DNA from: Diplonema papillatum
Taxonomy: Eukaryota; Euglenozoa; Diplonemea; Diplonemida; Diplonemidae
Length of the DNA stretch: 64,000 bases
Assembly (NCBI GenBank): GCA_030068145.1
Contig: JAPJBO010000106.1
Span: forward strand, 248,001 to 312,000
Reading direction: 5' to 3'
Shown: one piece after another, positions 33,045-43,060 of the stretch
How the letters are laid out: every line of letters starts with the position of its first letter
Position numbering within the stretch: position 1 is the stretch's first letter
The notes under the pieces: model-generated
What the model saw: the letters and a program-made list of their open reading frames with translations, nothing else
Databases searched by the model: none
Told to the model about the DNA's origin: nothing
Program-made: the position numbers and the translations under genes

Positions 33045-34521
33045 TAGCCACAAAAAACTTTTTTATTAGCTTCGAGCCACATTTTGCAAAATTTTGGTCA
33101 TTTTTCTGAGTTGGCAAATTTTTGGCCGAAATTTTGGTCGATTTTTTGGTCGATTTTTTTTTGGTCAAAATTTTGGCCGAAATTTTGGTCGATTTTTTTG
33201 GTCTACAATTAGACTCCAATCCCTGAGAACACCCATGGCGGGATTCGAACCATTTACCCAGCCATTGACAGTGACAACTGTGCGATTTGGATTCGAACTC
33301 AAGTTTCCAATTTCAAGTTTCAAGTTGCAAGTTTTAAGCTTCAATGTGTGGGATACGTTTGGGGGAGTCAAGGTGATTCTGGGGTAGCGTCTAATCTCAC
33401 CCATTTCAACTTTGCATAGGTCTCGTTTACTTGGACCCCCTTTCTGCCGATTTGCGACTGCCGACTTGCGGCGCAACACTTTGGCAACCATTGCGTTGTT
33501 AACTCTCTTGACCTCCAACAACCTTCTTCGTCAGCGAGTTCGTGGCGGTGTTCGTGACAGGGACTATCAGATTCCTGCAACCCGGCGGCATCTGGACGGC
33601 CGTAGTGGGAGCAAGGGGTGCAACACGCTAAAAGACTGGAAGTACCGGGCATGAATGTTGCGAGCATACGGGTGCTGAAAGAGAAACCGGGAAACATGAT
33701 ACATAGCTCGCAGAGTTCAGACCAGGGTACTTTTCGATGACACTCTCTTTAACGCAAACGGCGGCAAGCTCTTTGTGGACGATTTTTCAAGTCGGTTCTT
33801 ATGTAGCCTTCGGGCGTAAACACACGTGGGTGACCCTATCTAGACTGTTTCGAGTATCAGACTCCAAAAATTCAAGCAATGATAAGATGATACGACTGTT
33901 TCGAGTGATGAGATGATAAGACGTGGAGAAGGTTGGACTCGCTCCGGGTGGGCCCGAAAACCCCTACCTGCAGCGAAGATGAACGTGTGCAAATAGATGT
34001 GGCCACTCCAGTAGCTGGCACAGCACGGCAAAGGGTTTTCTGGGTTCGAATTCCGTGTGTGATTTTTCTCAGATTGGCTAACAATTGACCAATTTTTTTG
34101 ACCAAAAATTTTGACCGATTTTTCTTGAACAAAATTTTTGGCCAAAAAATTTTGGCCAAAAAATTTTGACCCAAAATCTTGACCAAAATTTTTTGACCGA
34201 TTTTTTTGACCGATTTTTTTTGACCAAAATTTTTGGCCAATTTTTTGACCAAAAATTTTGACCAAAAAATTTTGACCAAAATTTTCGACCAAGTTTTCAC
34301 CAGGTGGCTATAAGCTAAAAAAAAAGTTTCAGGACCTACTGACTATAAAGCTAAATAAAAAGTGTTTTGTGGTTACAAGCTAAATAAAAAGTTTTTTGTG
34401 GCTATTAGCTAAATAAAAAGATTTGAAAGTGCTATAAGCTAATTTAAAAGTTTTACTTTAGGTGGCTATAAGCTAAATAAAAAGTTAGCAGGTGGCTATT
34501 AGATAAAAAGCCCTACGATTT

Positions 34522-35600
34522 AAATTGGGGCAAGGCGCATGGTTCGGCTCAGGAATGGCGGAATCGCAGCCGATCAGAAAGTAACCCCGACACCCGCGTT
34601 GCCCTCCAGAATGCAGACATACCTTTTTCACTCTTTTTAAGATTCAAACATATTTGCGTTTGCAGGAGGGGGTTTTATGGCGCAACGCACAGTAAAGGCG
34701 TCCCATATGGAGTCGATACTATTTTTCTTGTGTGTGCCGCTGTATGCAAATATAGCAGCTATCTCTTTGAAGGTGAAAGATGCAAATGACTCCCACTAAA
34801 GCAACAAGAGCCTGAAGGTGGTGAAATGATATGAGCCGTTCAGCAGTCACACGATCGTCGTCACTTCAGCGAAAAAAAAAAAAAAATGAAACGAATACTT
34901 TCTGATATTTAAAATAGTTGACGAGACCTCTTGAGTTTGCTCACGAATAGGGGGTCGGAATCGACGAAAAAACAGGTCTGACCTTCCCGCGGCTTCATGA
35001 GAAGAAAAAAGCGACGAGTTTGTCTCTAGCTATCACGAGATGCGACTCAACTATTCCTTCCCCTTACCTAACCCCGTTTTCACACTTCTTCTTTGTTTAT
35101 TTGCCTTTCCTTTCAAAGTTGTCCACCTCAATCAAGCGCAGCCTACTAGCTTGGGGGGGGTCAGCTGGTCGCCAGACCAGAGTTGGTCTGGAAACTGGTC
35201 TGGGTCAGGGGGTTATGCACTGCAGCGGTTGGGTGAGGTAACTCACCCAAAAAAAAAAAATTGGAAATCGGGTGGGAGGTTGGGTTGATTTACACTGGGT
35301 TGGGCAGCGTTTTGGTGGGCTAGGTGTCTTCTGAAGGAGAAAGCTGGCTGCAGAAAGCCTGCCTTCAGCCAGGACATCAGATTCTGAGGCTCCATGTACC
35401 GTACCGTCTCCCGGGGGGCGGTGCCCCCCGGACCCCCCCTGTATTAGGACTCGCCAGAGAAAACGGGCTTCATGTCTATTCTGAAGGAGAAAACGGGCTG
35501 CATAAGGTCCTGGTCTGGGTCAAAAAAAAAAAAAAAAAAAGAAATCTCAGCTATTATTGTTTTCCCGGAGAAACCGGCTATCCACAGTGTACTACTACAG
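34522..35600. other. Transposon-flanking region, no gene seen
   Basis: No credible coding frame. It has an A-run at 34871-34885, a perfect 9-bp-stem hairpin TTGGGTGAG/CTCACCCAA (35229-35250), a GGTCTGG-rich stretch (35160-35215) and a CCCGGGGGGCGGTGCCCCCCGG palindrome-like block at about 35411-35430, all probably part of the hAT-related debris that follows. Confidence 0.45.
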
Positions 35601-35639
35601 TGTGTACAGGGTACAACAGTGTACTACCACCGTGTTCAA

Positions 35640-35936
35640 CCACCGGGTGCATTGGAAGACGTCATGCTGGGGCTGCTGAAGTCATCGAACCTTTCGACGG
35701 CATTTCCAGAGACAAACAATCTGTTTGCCATTGCTGTTGTCCTGCCAATGGGGACAGCATCGGTTGAGCGTGTCTTTTCAAACATGAAAAGGGTGTTGAC
35801 AAAAGCCAGGAAGAGGCTTCACGAGCAGACGCTGACCGACGTGCTAATGCTCGGGCTCAATGGCCCGTATGAACGTGGCAGTGGCATCCCGAGGAGGCGT
35901 ACCTCAATGCGTGGATTGCGAGCCCAAGAACACTGA
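35640..35936 (+). pseudogene. hAT transposase C-terminal dimerisation domain remnant
   Basis: The frame reads FPETNNLFAIAVVLPMGTAS then VERVFSNMKRVLTKARKRLH. This is the signature of the hAT dimerisation region (P..A.vlPmgTaSvERvFS.m..i.t..R.rL). It ends at a stop 35934-35936. Upstream sequence in this frame is an A-run and low-complexity, and no catalytic core (DDE, CxxH) is present, so only the tail of a transposase survives. Element ends could not be placed. Confidence 0.85.
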
Positions 35937-36015
35937 ACTTCGCCACGTGGCCGGAGTATGAAGCGTGCGTCGACAAAGTGGGGGTCATGCGCAAAGATAT
36001 GATGACTAACCCAAG

Positions 36016-36183
36016 CCCTTCACTGACACCGTCGTTGGCCCACTCGTCCCTTCACTGACACTGTTGTTGGCCCACTCGTCCCTTCACTGACACTGTTGTT
36101 GGCCCACTCGTCTTTTCACTGACACTGTTGTTGGCCCACTCGTCCCTTCACTGACACTGTTGTTGGCCCACTCGTCCCTTCGT
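36016..36183. repeat. 33-bp tandem array, five copies
   Basis: Five near-identical copies of CCCTTCACTGACACTGTTGT + TGGCCCACTCGT, just 3' of the hAT remnant. The first copy and the fourth-copy start differ slightly. Confidence 0.9.
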
Positions 36184-36481
36184 TTCCCGTAGCAGGCGTA
36201 TGGCTTTCTTCGTTCTTTGTCCACCATGCCACCGCTATCCGGTACGACTTCGCTCTGCAGGCATTCGTTGCCGAACGGGGGTGTCTGCCCTCCCCCTGTG
36301 CACAAAATCTGGATACAGACCAGTTTACCAGTTCCGGGCTCGGGGGTCGAGGTCAGAGCTAGTACGCTGATCAAGCGTCCAGGGATTTTCCCCTTTAGTG
36401 AAAAAAAAAAAACTCACTAAAAAAAAAAAATTCCCAAAATGGGCTTGGTGAAAAAACTTTTTTAACTAAAGGGATTTTGCG

Positions 36482-36702
36482 TTGCTGGGTGTAGGTGGTC
36501 AGGGCGCGGGTTGTGGTGGACAGTGTGGGTGGGCGTGGGTGGTGGGCGCTGGTGGTGGAGTGGGTGCGTGTTGTGTGTGGTCGGGGCGTGGGTTGTGGGT
36601 GGTAAGGGCGCGGGTTGTGGTGGACAGTGTGGGTGGGCGTGGGTGGTGGGCTGGTGGTGAAGTGGGTGCGTGTTGTGTGTGGTCAGGGTGTGGTTTAAGC
36701 GG
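36482..36702. repeat. ~114-bp tandem duplication, GT-rich
   Basis: Two copies of a G/T-rich unit (GGGCGCGGGTTGTGGTGGAC ... GTGCGTGTTGTGTGTGGTC). The strand asymmetry is strong, with almost no C-rich stretch on the plus strand. Confidence 0.85.
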
Positions 36703-36802
36703 CCCAACAACAGGTCTGTATGATGCGGACCGTATCCAAGGCGGAAATCGAGTCAACCAGTGTCCGGATTTGACGACCGGATTCAACGACCGGATATCTG
36801 GC

Positions 36803-36892
36803 GTGCCAGTCGACACAGGCACGTGTCGACTGGCACCCACACCACACCACACCGGCAGAAAAACTTTTCTGCCGGAGTGAAATTTTTTTCAC
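36803..36892. repeat. Cluster of three perfect hairpins
   Basis: Consecutive perfect inverted repeats: GTGCCAGTCGACAC with its complement (14-bp stem, 6-base loop, 36803-36836); CCGGCAGAAAA with its complement (11-bp stem, 2-base spacer, 36852-36875); and GTGAAA with its complement (6-bp stem, 36877-36892). They lie between the hAT debris and a dispersed-repeat copy and may be transposon subterminal structures. Confidence 0.85.
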
Positions 36893-37017
36893 CACGGGTT
36901 TGGCCCGAAACTGGTGAGTGGAAAAACCCCTGCAAGCGTCGCAAAAAAAAAAAAAAAGCTTTCACTCTATAAAAAAAAAACAACAAAAACTCTTAAAATA
37001 GCGATCCCAAGCAACTT

Positions 37018-37125
37018 CCGCCGGTAGAGAAAACTTGCCTAAAGGAATCAACCACCTGCGGTGGGCTAGTTTGACACTTGCTGTCGTTGGGGGGGAGAGA
37101 AAAAAGGTTACAAAACTCTCTCTCG
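37018..37125. repeat. Dispersed repeat R, copy 1
   Basis: It contains CCGCCGGTAGAGAAAACTTG, then AGGAATCAACCACCT, then GACACTTGCTGTCGT and a G-rich end followed by AGAGAAAA. The same block order is found at 39970, 41148 and 42403. A TTTCACTCTATAAAA stretch about 60 bp upstream is also shared with the copy at 42403. Confidence 0.85.
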
Positions 37126-39059
37126 TTCTTCTTCTTTGCTTCGTCGTTTCTCCGGGGGGTTTCCCCCGAGGCGGCTCTTCCCCAGCTATCCGCCGTGCAG
37201 CAAAAAGCCATCGCGCAAAGCTCCTGGCAACCAGCTTCTTGGCCGTGTGTCTTCTTAAACCCAAGTGTATTGCCGTTCTGATGATGTACACTGTCGCTTG
37301 CGTTTCCGGCGCGAGTGCGACGATGCTGTGACAGCCTCATGGGATGCAGCAACGACCAGACCAAGCATTAGTACCATGTGTTCCCCCCGCCATCGCACTT
37401 TTCCCATCAATCAGATCGACTAATCTGAGGGGGAAAGTCACCTGCCCCCAGAGTGACCGCCTCGGACGCGGCACGTACTAGTACTTGCACGTGGGCGACA
37501 TTGCTCCTGTTGATACCGTAAAGAACAAAGGAAAAAAAAAAAAAATGAGCCTATTGCAGCCGCTTCCTGAACACTAAATTCAGCGAAAAAAGGGGGAAAA
37601 CCATTCCGTTGTCTTCCGAGTTACGTTGAACTCACTTGTACTTGTGGAACAGCCTTTCCACCTGTCAGTGCGGCTTGCGTGTTCAACACTATTTCATCAT
37701 GCTAGACTCCTTGCCTTTCTGCAACAGGCAGGAGCAGGGAAGACACGATCGGAATGTGGGAAGGTTGAACACACAGTGGGTCCATTTTCACGTGGCATCC
37801 ACCTCGTCAACAGGTTCCAACGACGCATCAGGAAGTGGCCTTGGTTTGCAAAGCCGGGCCTTTTTCTTTATCGTTTTCTCTCTCTCTCTGCAGTTGCAAA
37901 ACTGCAAGGCTTTTTAGCCCCGTGCAACTTTGTTCACGGGGGGAGGTGGTGAAAGAACCAACCCTCCTATCGCCGTCGGCCCGTGTGTGCAGCGATATCA
38001 CTATTTTTGCCTTCCCCTCCCTTTATTTTCACCGGGACCCGGCTTTCCGCAAAGCCAAGAGAGCTCAGATTCAACTGTTTCCTCCATTTGTCAAAAGTCT
38101 TTGTTTCCCAAGCACCTGATTTTGTAGGAAACACTTTCGGCCGCTTGCCAAGTGCCGAAGGGCAACTATAGCCGGGTTGCCCGCGCAACGAGGCCTCAGA
38201 CGAAACTCAGAAGAGAAACGCTAAGAAGCTCGTTTTGACTGTTCCTTCTCGGGCTAAGAGACCAACAAAACGAGTCGAGAGAATCGATATCGTGTTATTC
38301 CATGCTTTCACGGCGAACGCCTGCTTTGGGCACGCTGGTTTGTTCACAGTAACATCGGTTTTCGGCCCAGTAGGGAGTGCGCGTAAGCGCTTCCATCCCG
38401 ATGAAGGGATTATTTGCAAGGCACCAATTCCTGCATAGGTTCCCTAGTAAGTAAGCAGAGGCGGCGCACCCCCGAGTGTTTTTTTTTTGAATACCAGCCT
38501 GCCCGAGATTCAGGTACCCAGCTTTCCGAAGAAGTGTCGAAATAGGGTCTGCAAGCCATTTTTCAGGTAGCTTGCACATCGAGTGGGATATTTAGTAAAA
38601 ATGCGGGCGTACATGAACAAATAGGTACGGACACTTTTCGAGACCGTGTTGTTCTCGCCATTTATTCAAATCGGACAGGGGACCTTCGGGTGCTATTCTG
38701 TCACATATCACTGTTTGTTCTCCATCTTTTCTCCCTTTGTAAACCATTTCTTTCCAGTATTTTGACCGCACCGATTCCAAGTGAAGAAAAATAAAATTGC
38801 AAAACCAGAGAATTACAGCATCAGTAGCAAAGCAAGAAAGACTAGATGACACCTATGCTAGTCTTGTCGCGCGGCACTCAACGGGCATCTGATGCCAACA
38901 TCGGGGAAAAGAGCAAATAGAAGGAACTTGCCGATCGGCTATTTTCCTTTTTGATCGGGGAAGCAAAAAAAAAAAAAAAAAGAACGCCGTCACAGGCAAC
39001 TGACTGCGCGATAATCGCCGGAAACACAAAAAAAGCAGTCTCTAGGGGCCCCCGGTTGT
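37126..39059. other. Intergenic, one coding-like minus-strand stretch
   Basis: No confident gene. Contains A-runs (37531-37544, 38967-38981), a copy of the CGCCGT...GCCGGAAACA repeat at about 38983-39028 (compare 19617-19668), and the minus-strand recombinase-like remnant described separately. Confidence 0.45.
38295..38852 (-). pseudogene. Possible tyrosine-recombinase-like remnant, stop-broken
   Basis: One minus-strand frame, interrupted by a single TAA at 38592-38594, reads SDLNKWREQHGLEKCPYLFV before the stop and WLADPISTLLRKAGY after it. The pattern (short helix, WREEHG-like turn, YLFV strand, then a helix ISTLLRKAGY) is reminiscent of the middle of the catalytic domain of tyrosine recombinases. 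The expected HxxR and final Tyr boxes are not visible downstream. If right, it is a decayed Crypton- or DIRS-like copy. The alternative is a chance open stretch or an unrelated gene fragment. Confidence 0.25.
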
Positions 39060-39515
39060 TTTAGTGGGTAGCGTTCGGCCACCATAGCTCCACGAACGTA
39101 GTCCCACACTCTCCGCTTAGTCCACGGGGGTCGTGCGTAAAGCATTTTTTCCGGGTTACAAAAAAGAAAGGAAGTGCAACAGTTCCACGTGCCAATGGTT
39201 GAGCTATCTTCTTTTTACATAAGCGCCAGCTTGAAAGGAAATGCTCGACGATGCTGCCCGACAAAGAACAGAAGGGATCCAAAGTGCTGTATCTACCGAA
39301 CCACGTGTTGAACGGACGTGAGGTCATGCGGGTCTACCCCTACACGACAAATCACACAAACACAACAGGTCAAAAGTCCTGAGTGAGAAAACAACACACG
39401 GTGGTGTAAGCGAAGAACAAATCAGATTGTGTATGTATTGTATTTGCCCCTTACCTCTATATTTCCCCCCTTCCATTCGGAGTCGAAGCAGCTACGTCGA
39501 GTATTTTCACAAATG
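39060..39515. repeat. Dispersed repeat, copy 2 (segments B then A)
   Basis: Block B (TTTTTACATAAGCGCCAGCT on to ACCACGTGTTGAACGGACG) at about 39210-39330 and block A (from about 39368, through TTCCATTCGGAGTCGAAGCA, to 39508) repeat the left edge of the window in swapped order. Both copies also have a GGGGCCCCC-type palindrome near block B. Confidence 0.65.
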
Positions 39516-39969
39516 CCTGCTTTCCCCCCTCTTCCACCCACGTCGCCTTTCTTTCAACAAAACTACGCGTTTCGTCTTTTTATCTCTTCTTAACACAATT
39601 AACCTTGTTGTCTCTGGAAACAAAGGGGGTCTCCACACGAAATCGCACACGCAATCTTTCCTCGCCCACGGGCTGTAACTTGCCCGCTTGGTGACTCCAT
39701 CTCTGTGGTATCCACAACTTGGCAACTGTATCAAGTCTATTCACCGGTTACATCCCTCCACCGTTCTCTCAGCTCACTTTAGGATAGCGTTCAGGAAGAG
39801 CGCGTGCGCTTTTACATTAGTCCAGATTGCGCATCCACAAAAAAAAGCGGGATAGCAACACATTGGACTGAAGGTTTTTGTCACCGAAATCCCGCAGCCT
39901 TTATAAATCCCTTCGGGTGAAGCAAGAAAGAAAAAAGATAGAAAGAAAAACACGAAAACAGCGAAATCG

Positions 39970-40060
39970 AGCATTCCCGCCAGTGGAGGAAACCTGCCAA
40001 AAGGAATCAACAACCACCTCCGGGTTGTGCTAGTCTCACCTTGCCGGGGGGAGGGGGGAG
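39970..40060. repeat. Dispersed repeat R, copy 2
   Basis: CCCGCCAGTGGAGGAAACCT, GGAATCAACAACCACCTCCG and CTTGCCGGGGGG match the order of the copy at 37018 with more divergence. Confidence 0.7.
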
Positions 40061-40164
40061 AAAAACGAAATATTGATTCGAAGGGCGGGTGCAGAGTCCC
40101 CAGTTGCTCCATACTGTCCCAAGAAGGCAAGTGGAGGCAACAACGGGTCAGAAGAAACTGCAAG

Positions 40165-40458
40165 TCATGACCAACCGTCGCCACACGTAAGCTTTGTATC
40201 TCCCTGCACAGTTTTCAGGATCAAAACGTAGTTGGTTATCTCCAAAAAGAGACTAGAAGAATGCCTACGATCGACAAGATAGACACGGAAGCTTGGTGCG
40301 GAATGGGCATTGGCTATGGCAAGTGCTTTGACCATTGTCTGCGACGATAACACGTCTGTGTGCAACGAACGCATCACCTTCCGTTGCACCGTGACCACAT
40401 CATTCAGCTTCGACACGACAGGCAGTACACGCGAGCGCGTGGAAGCGATACCACGCAC
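40165..40458 (-). CDS. Unsupported possible exon, 97 residues
   Basis: A minus-strand frame with fairly protein-like composition (KLNDVVTVQRKVMRSLHTDV, SFRVYLVDRRHSSSLFLEIT). No homology is recognised and no matching exon or splice site could be placed either side. It is recorded because composition is better than in neighbouring frames, but it may well be non-coding. Confidence 0.2.
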   Translation of the reverse strand: MRGIASTRSRVLPVVSKLNDVVTVQRKVMRSLHTDVLSSQTMVKALAIANAHSAPSFRVYLVDRRHSSSLFLEITNYVLILKTVQGDTKLTCGDGWS

Positions 40459-42355
40459 TTTTCCTCAGCCAGTTCAAAAGCTATTTCCACAGGCCTTACC
40501 TGAATGAGAAAATGTTATCGGCCTTCGTCGCCTCTCACTACAGGCCCAGCTTCCACGCTGGAAATTGCGTTTTCATTGGTAGCAAAAACTGCTGCAAAAA
40601 CCCGCACTTTAGCTCTAAAGCAGAAACGAGGGGCCAGAGAGCAAAAGTCTGAGGGGTTAAAATGCAAATTACTGATTGCGCATGAAAAGACAGGGGCACA
40701 ATGGAGAGAAAGCTTCCGTGCGGATTTCTTTGAAGGACAGGCAAAACGGTATATCCTGGAATCTTTGAAAGAAAAAAAAAAAGAAAATTCGGCACGGAAT
40801 AAGCGCGCAACACCGTCGGTTTGTTTTCGAGAGTGATATTACTTTCCTTCACCCCTACTACCCCCGTCATTGCAGATAGTGATGGCTGTGCCCGGTTTGC
40901 TGCTCAATGTTTTTTACAAGTGGCCGGTGTGCAGGAACACGTCTTTTTGAATGCGAGCTAAACACTGTTGCTGCGCGGGCGATGCTATACTTTCAGCGAT
41001 TCTGCTGGCTGTCGCAAACAGAAAATTTAATCCTTCTAAACCTCAACATAACGCTAAGCAAAGGAACCGCAAGCAAATGCAAGTCTTTGCAACGCCAAAC
41101 CGAACGTCTTTCGGGATGTTAGCACAAAAAAAGAGGTCGCAAACAACACCCGCCGGTAGAGAATACCTGCCAAAAGGTTTCAACCACCTTCCGGGCGGGC
41201 TGGTCCGACACTTGCTGTCTTTTAGGAGGGGAGGGAGGGAACTGACACTTTCTGTTGTGGCGGAAAATCCAAACAGACAACAAAAAAAATCAAACGAAAA
41301 CCAGTCTGAAAACACTGCAACTCGCCCAACTCGAATCCGTCCGAAAAGGGCGGGAGGTGAGGCACAAATGAGGACGACCCAAAAGGCGGCGAAAGTCAGC
41401 AAGCAACACCCAACAAAAGGCTGCAAACAATATTTTCCCTCAGGTAGCGACTGCACGTGATCAACACCGGTCACAGAAGTGATCAGTGTGGACAGCACTG
41501 TGGAAACTCTCAGCATAGCGCAATAAACGCAGAACCTTCAACCCGTCGGGTTCACGTGAACCAGTGCCTTTGCTGCACTCGCTGTGCTAGCTAACATTAT
41601 TATAATCGTTTAGACAAGGGTGAAAACGAGCAAACCCCTGTGTAAGCCCCTATTGCGCTCCGAATATACCATTCGGATATGATGGCACCACCCACAGAAG
41701 ATTGGAACCGAATACTGATTTGAGGGGGAAGTTGCGCATGCCAAGCGCACTCGCAGGAGTAAAAGCTGAAGCCTGTGGCCTTGGCGAGGTGCTACTGTAG
41801 GCACCGTGCAAGGGGCACGCCGTTAACAAACAGTACAGATACCAGGTGTGAAAACGTCTGAATCTGGCTGCGCAGCAGACACTGTTTCGCCTGCCCACTA
41901 GACACCACCCCCGGATGTCCACCTCAATCGTACACACCTGCATAGTGCTTTTACGGGTGTTTACTGTCTTGCAGGACTCAGCAGCTGCTTCAGCCACGTG
42001 GCGCTGCTTCTTTTTGAGGCCGCCGGACTGTGTCGATTATGGCCACCGGTCGGGCCTTTTTCCCCTCGCAGTGCTTTCGAGGATGGTAGAGGAGCCATAG
42101 TTTTCCGAAGCATTGCATGCACCTGAGACTTCTGTCGAGGCTTGGCCTTGGACGAACAGCCCATGCCTAGGCTTTTCATGTGCTGAAGAGGGGAGCTAAA
42201 ACTTGCTGCTGGGAAAGTGTGTACTATGGATTTTTACAGGGTCCCGGGGCGTAGTTAGAATATACAGGGCGAAGATGACCACGAAAAAAAAAAAAAAAAA
42301 AAAAAAAAAAACCAAAAAACCGACAGGCGTTCATCGCCTACAACACAAAACAAAC
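40459..42355. other. Intergenic, repeats only
   Basis: No credible gene on either strand. Holds repeat R copy 3 (41148-41250) and a pure A-run of about 27 bases at 42284-42310. Confidence 0.45.
41148..41250. repeat. Dispersed repeat R, copy 3
   Basis: CACCCGCCGGTAGAGAATAC, AAGGTTTCAACCACCTTCCG, CCGACACTTGCTGTC and a G-rich end match the copies at 37018 and 42403. Confidence 0.8.
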
Positions 42356-42490
42356 CCGGAGTTTCAAGCGAACTTTCACTCTAAAAAGCTGTTCCAAGCA
42401 ATTCCCGGCCCGATGGTAGAGAACACCTGCCAAGAGGGATCAACTGCCTTCGGCGGGGTCTGACACTTGCTGTCGTAGGGAAAAGAATCG
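42356..42490. repeat. Dispersed repeat R, copy 4 with its upstream head
   Basis: CCGGAGTTTCAAGCGAACTT followed by TCACTCTAAAA (42357-42386) precedes GATGGTAGAGAACACCTGCC, GGGATCAACTGCC and CTGACACTTGCTGTCGTAGG. The head sequence also occurs at 19573-19602 and, diverged, at about 20469-20500; its end, AACTTTCACTCTAAAA, recurs at 62626-62641 inside an intron. Confidence 0.8.
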
Positions 42491-42919
42491 CAAAATACTC
42501 TAAAAAATACGGTTTGCCATTCTTTTCTTCCTGTTTTGACAGTAACTGCCCGGCAACTGACAGTGACTATTGAGTACCCTTCCTTTAAGATTCTGCCGCA
42601 CCCCAATGAACCGCTCAGCCAGCAACCTCGCCGATCTGCCCAAGCACAAACCCAACGAAATGGGAGACTGGGATCGTTTTGCGTCCTTTGGTTATCTCCG
42701 TTCATTAGCTTTAACCGCCTCCCTTGAGAGCATACTTGTTAACAGCTATAATGAACGTAGCGGTTTATGAACGTATCCGCTCGTGCCCGGTGCCTGATCT
42801 TTTGCTGGGCTATCAGCTGGAAACTCTCTCTTTACCTGCTACGAAGTGAGGTCGCAGCTATTCAACAGGCGGGTGTCCCGTGTTTTTAAACTGCCAGACA
42901 CGGATGTGGAGTGCTCCTG

Positions 42920-43060
42920 ACTGTCGACGAGACACGACTGGAACACATCGTTGCTCTGCAAGTACCGGGTTCCACACTGATGAGTTCCATCTGGTGTGCC
43001 CACGGATTAAAGGACCGAACAGGGCTGATGGACACAATGTTGAGCACACAGCAAACCGCA
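42920..43060. repeat. Pogo-like element remnant
   Basis: CTGCAAGTACCGGGTTCC, CTGATGA, TGTGCCC, AAAGGACCGAA and TGTTGAGCACA follow the same order and spacing as 32008-32113 in the TA-flanked element 2. No ends are seen. Confidence 0.65.

Larger units (their letters stand above)
30233..34514. mobile_element. Fold-back DNA element with 7-bp target duplication (4282 bp with inserts)
   Basis: ACGATTT at 30226-30232 and 34515-34521 flanks termini beginning AGGG (left) and ending CCCT (right). Both arms carry inverted copies of TTTAGCTTATAGCCAC plus an AAACTTTTTAT spacer, then further inward inverted arrays of TTTTGGTCAAAATTTT (33090-33205 versus 34075-34300). Two TA-flanked elements sit inside the left arm (30343-31778 and 31812-33044); without them the element is about 1.6 kb. 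The ~850-bp core (33210-34070) shows no gene and a GGGATTCGAACC box. Likely a non-autonomous fold-back element mobilised by another transposase. Confidence 0.8.

Noticed and set aside
33231..33260. Possible tRNA gene on the minus strand (GGTTCGAATCC)
   Set aside because: No paired T-stem, acceptor stem or cloverleaf could be drawn; treated as a SINE-like remnant only.
36482..36702. G-rich strand as telomeric or G-quadruplex array
   Set aside because: G-runs are short (mostly GGG) and irregular; it is a plain two-copy tandem duplication and not a telomere repeat.
40951..41460. A 169-residue plus-strand frame
   Set aside because: It runs across a copy of dispersed repeat R and has no recognisable domain; probably chance.
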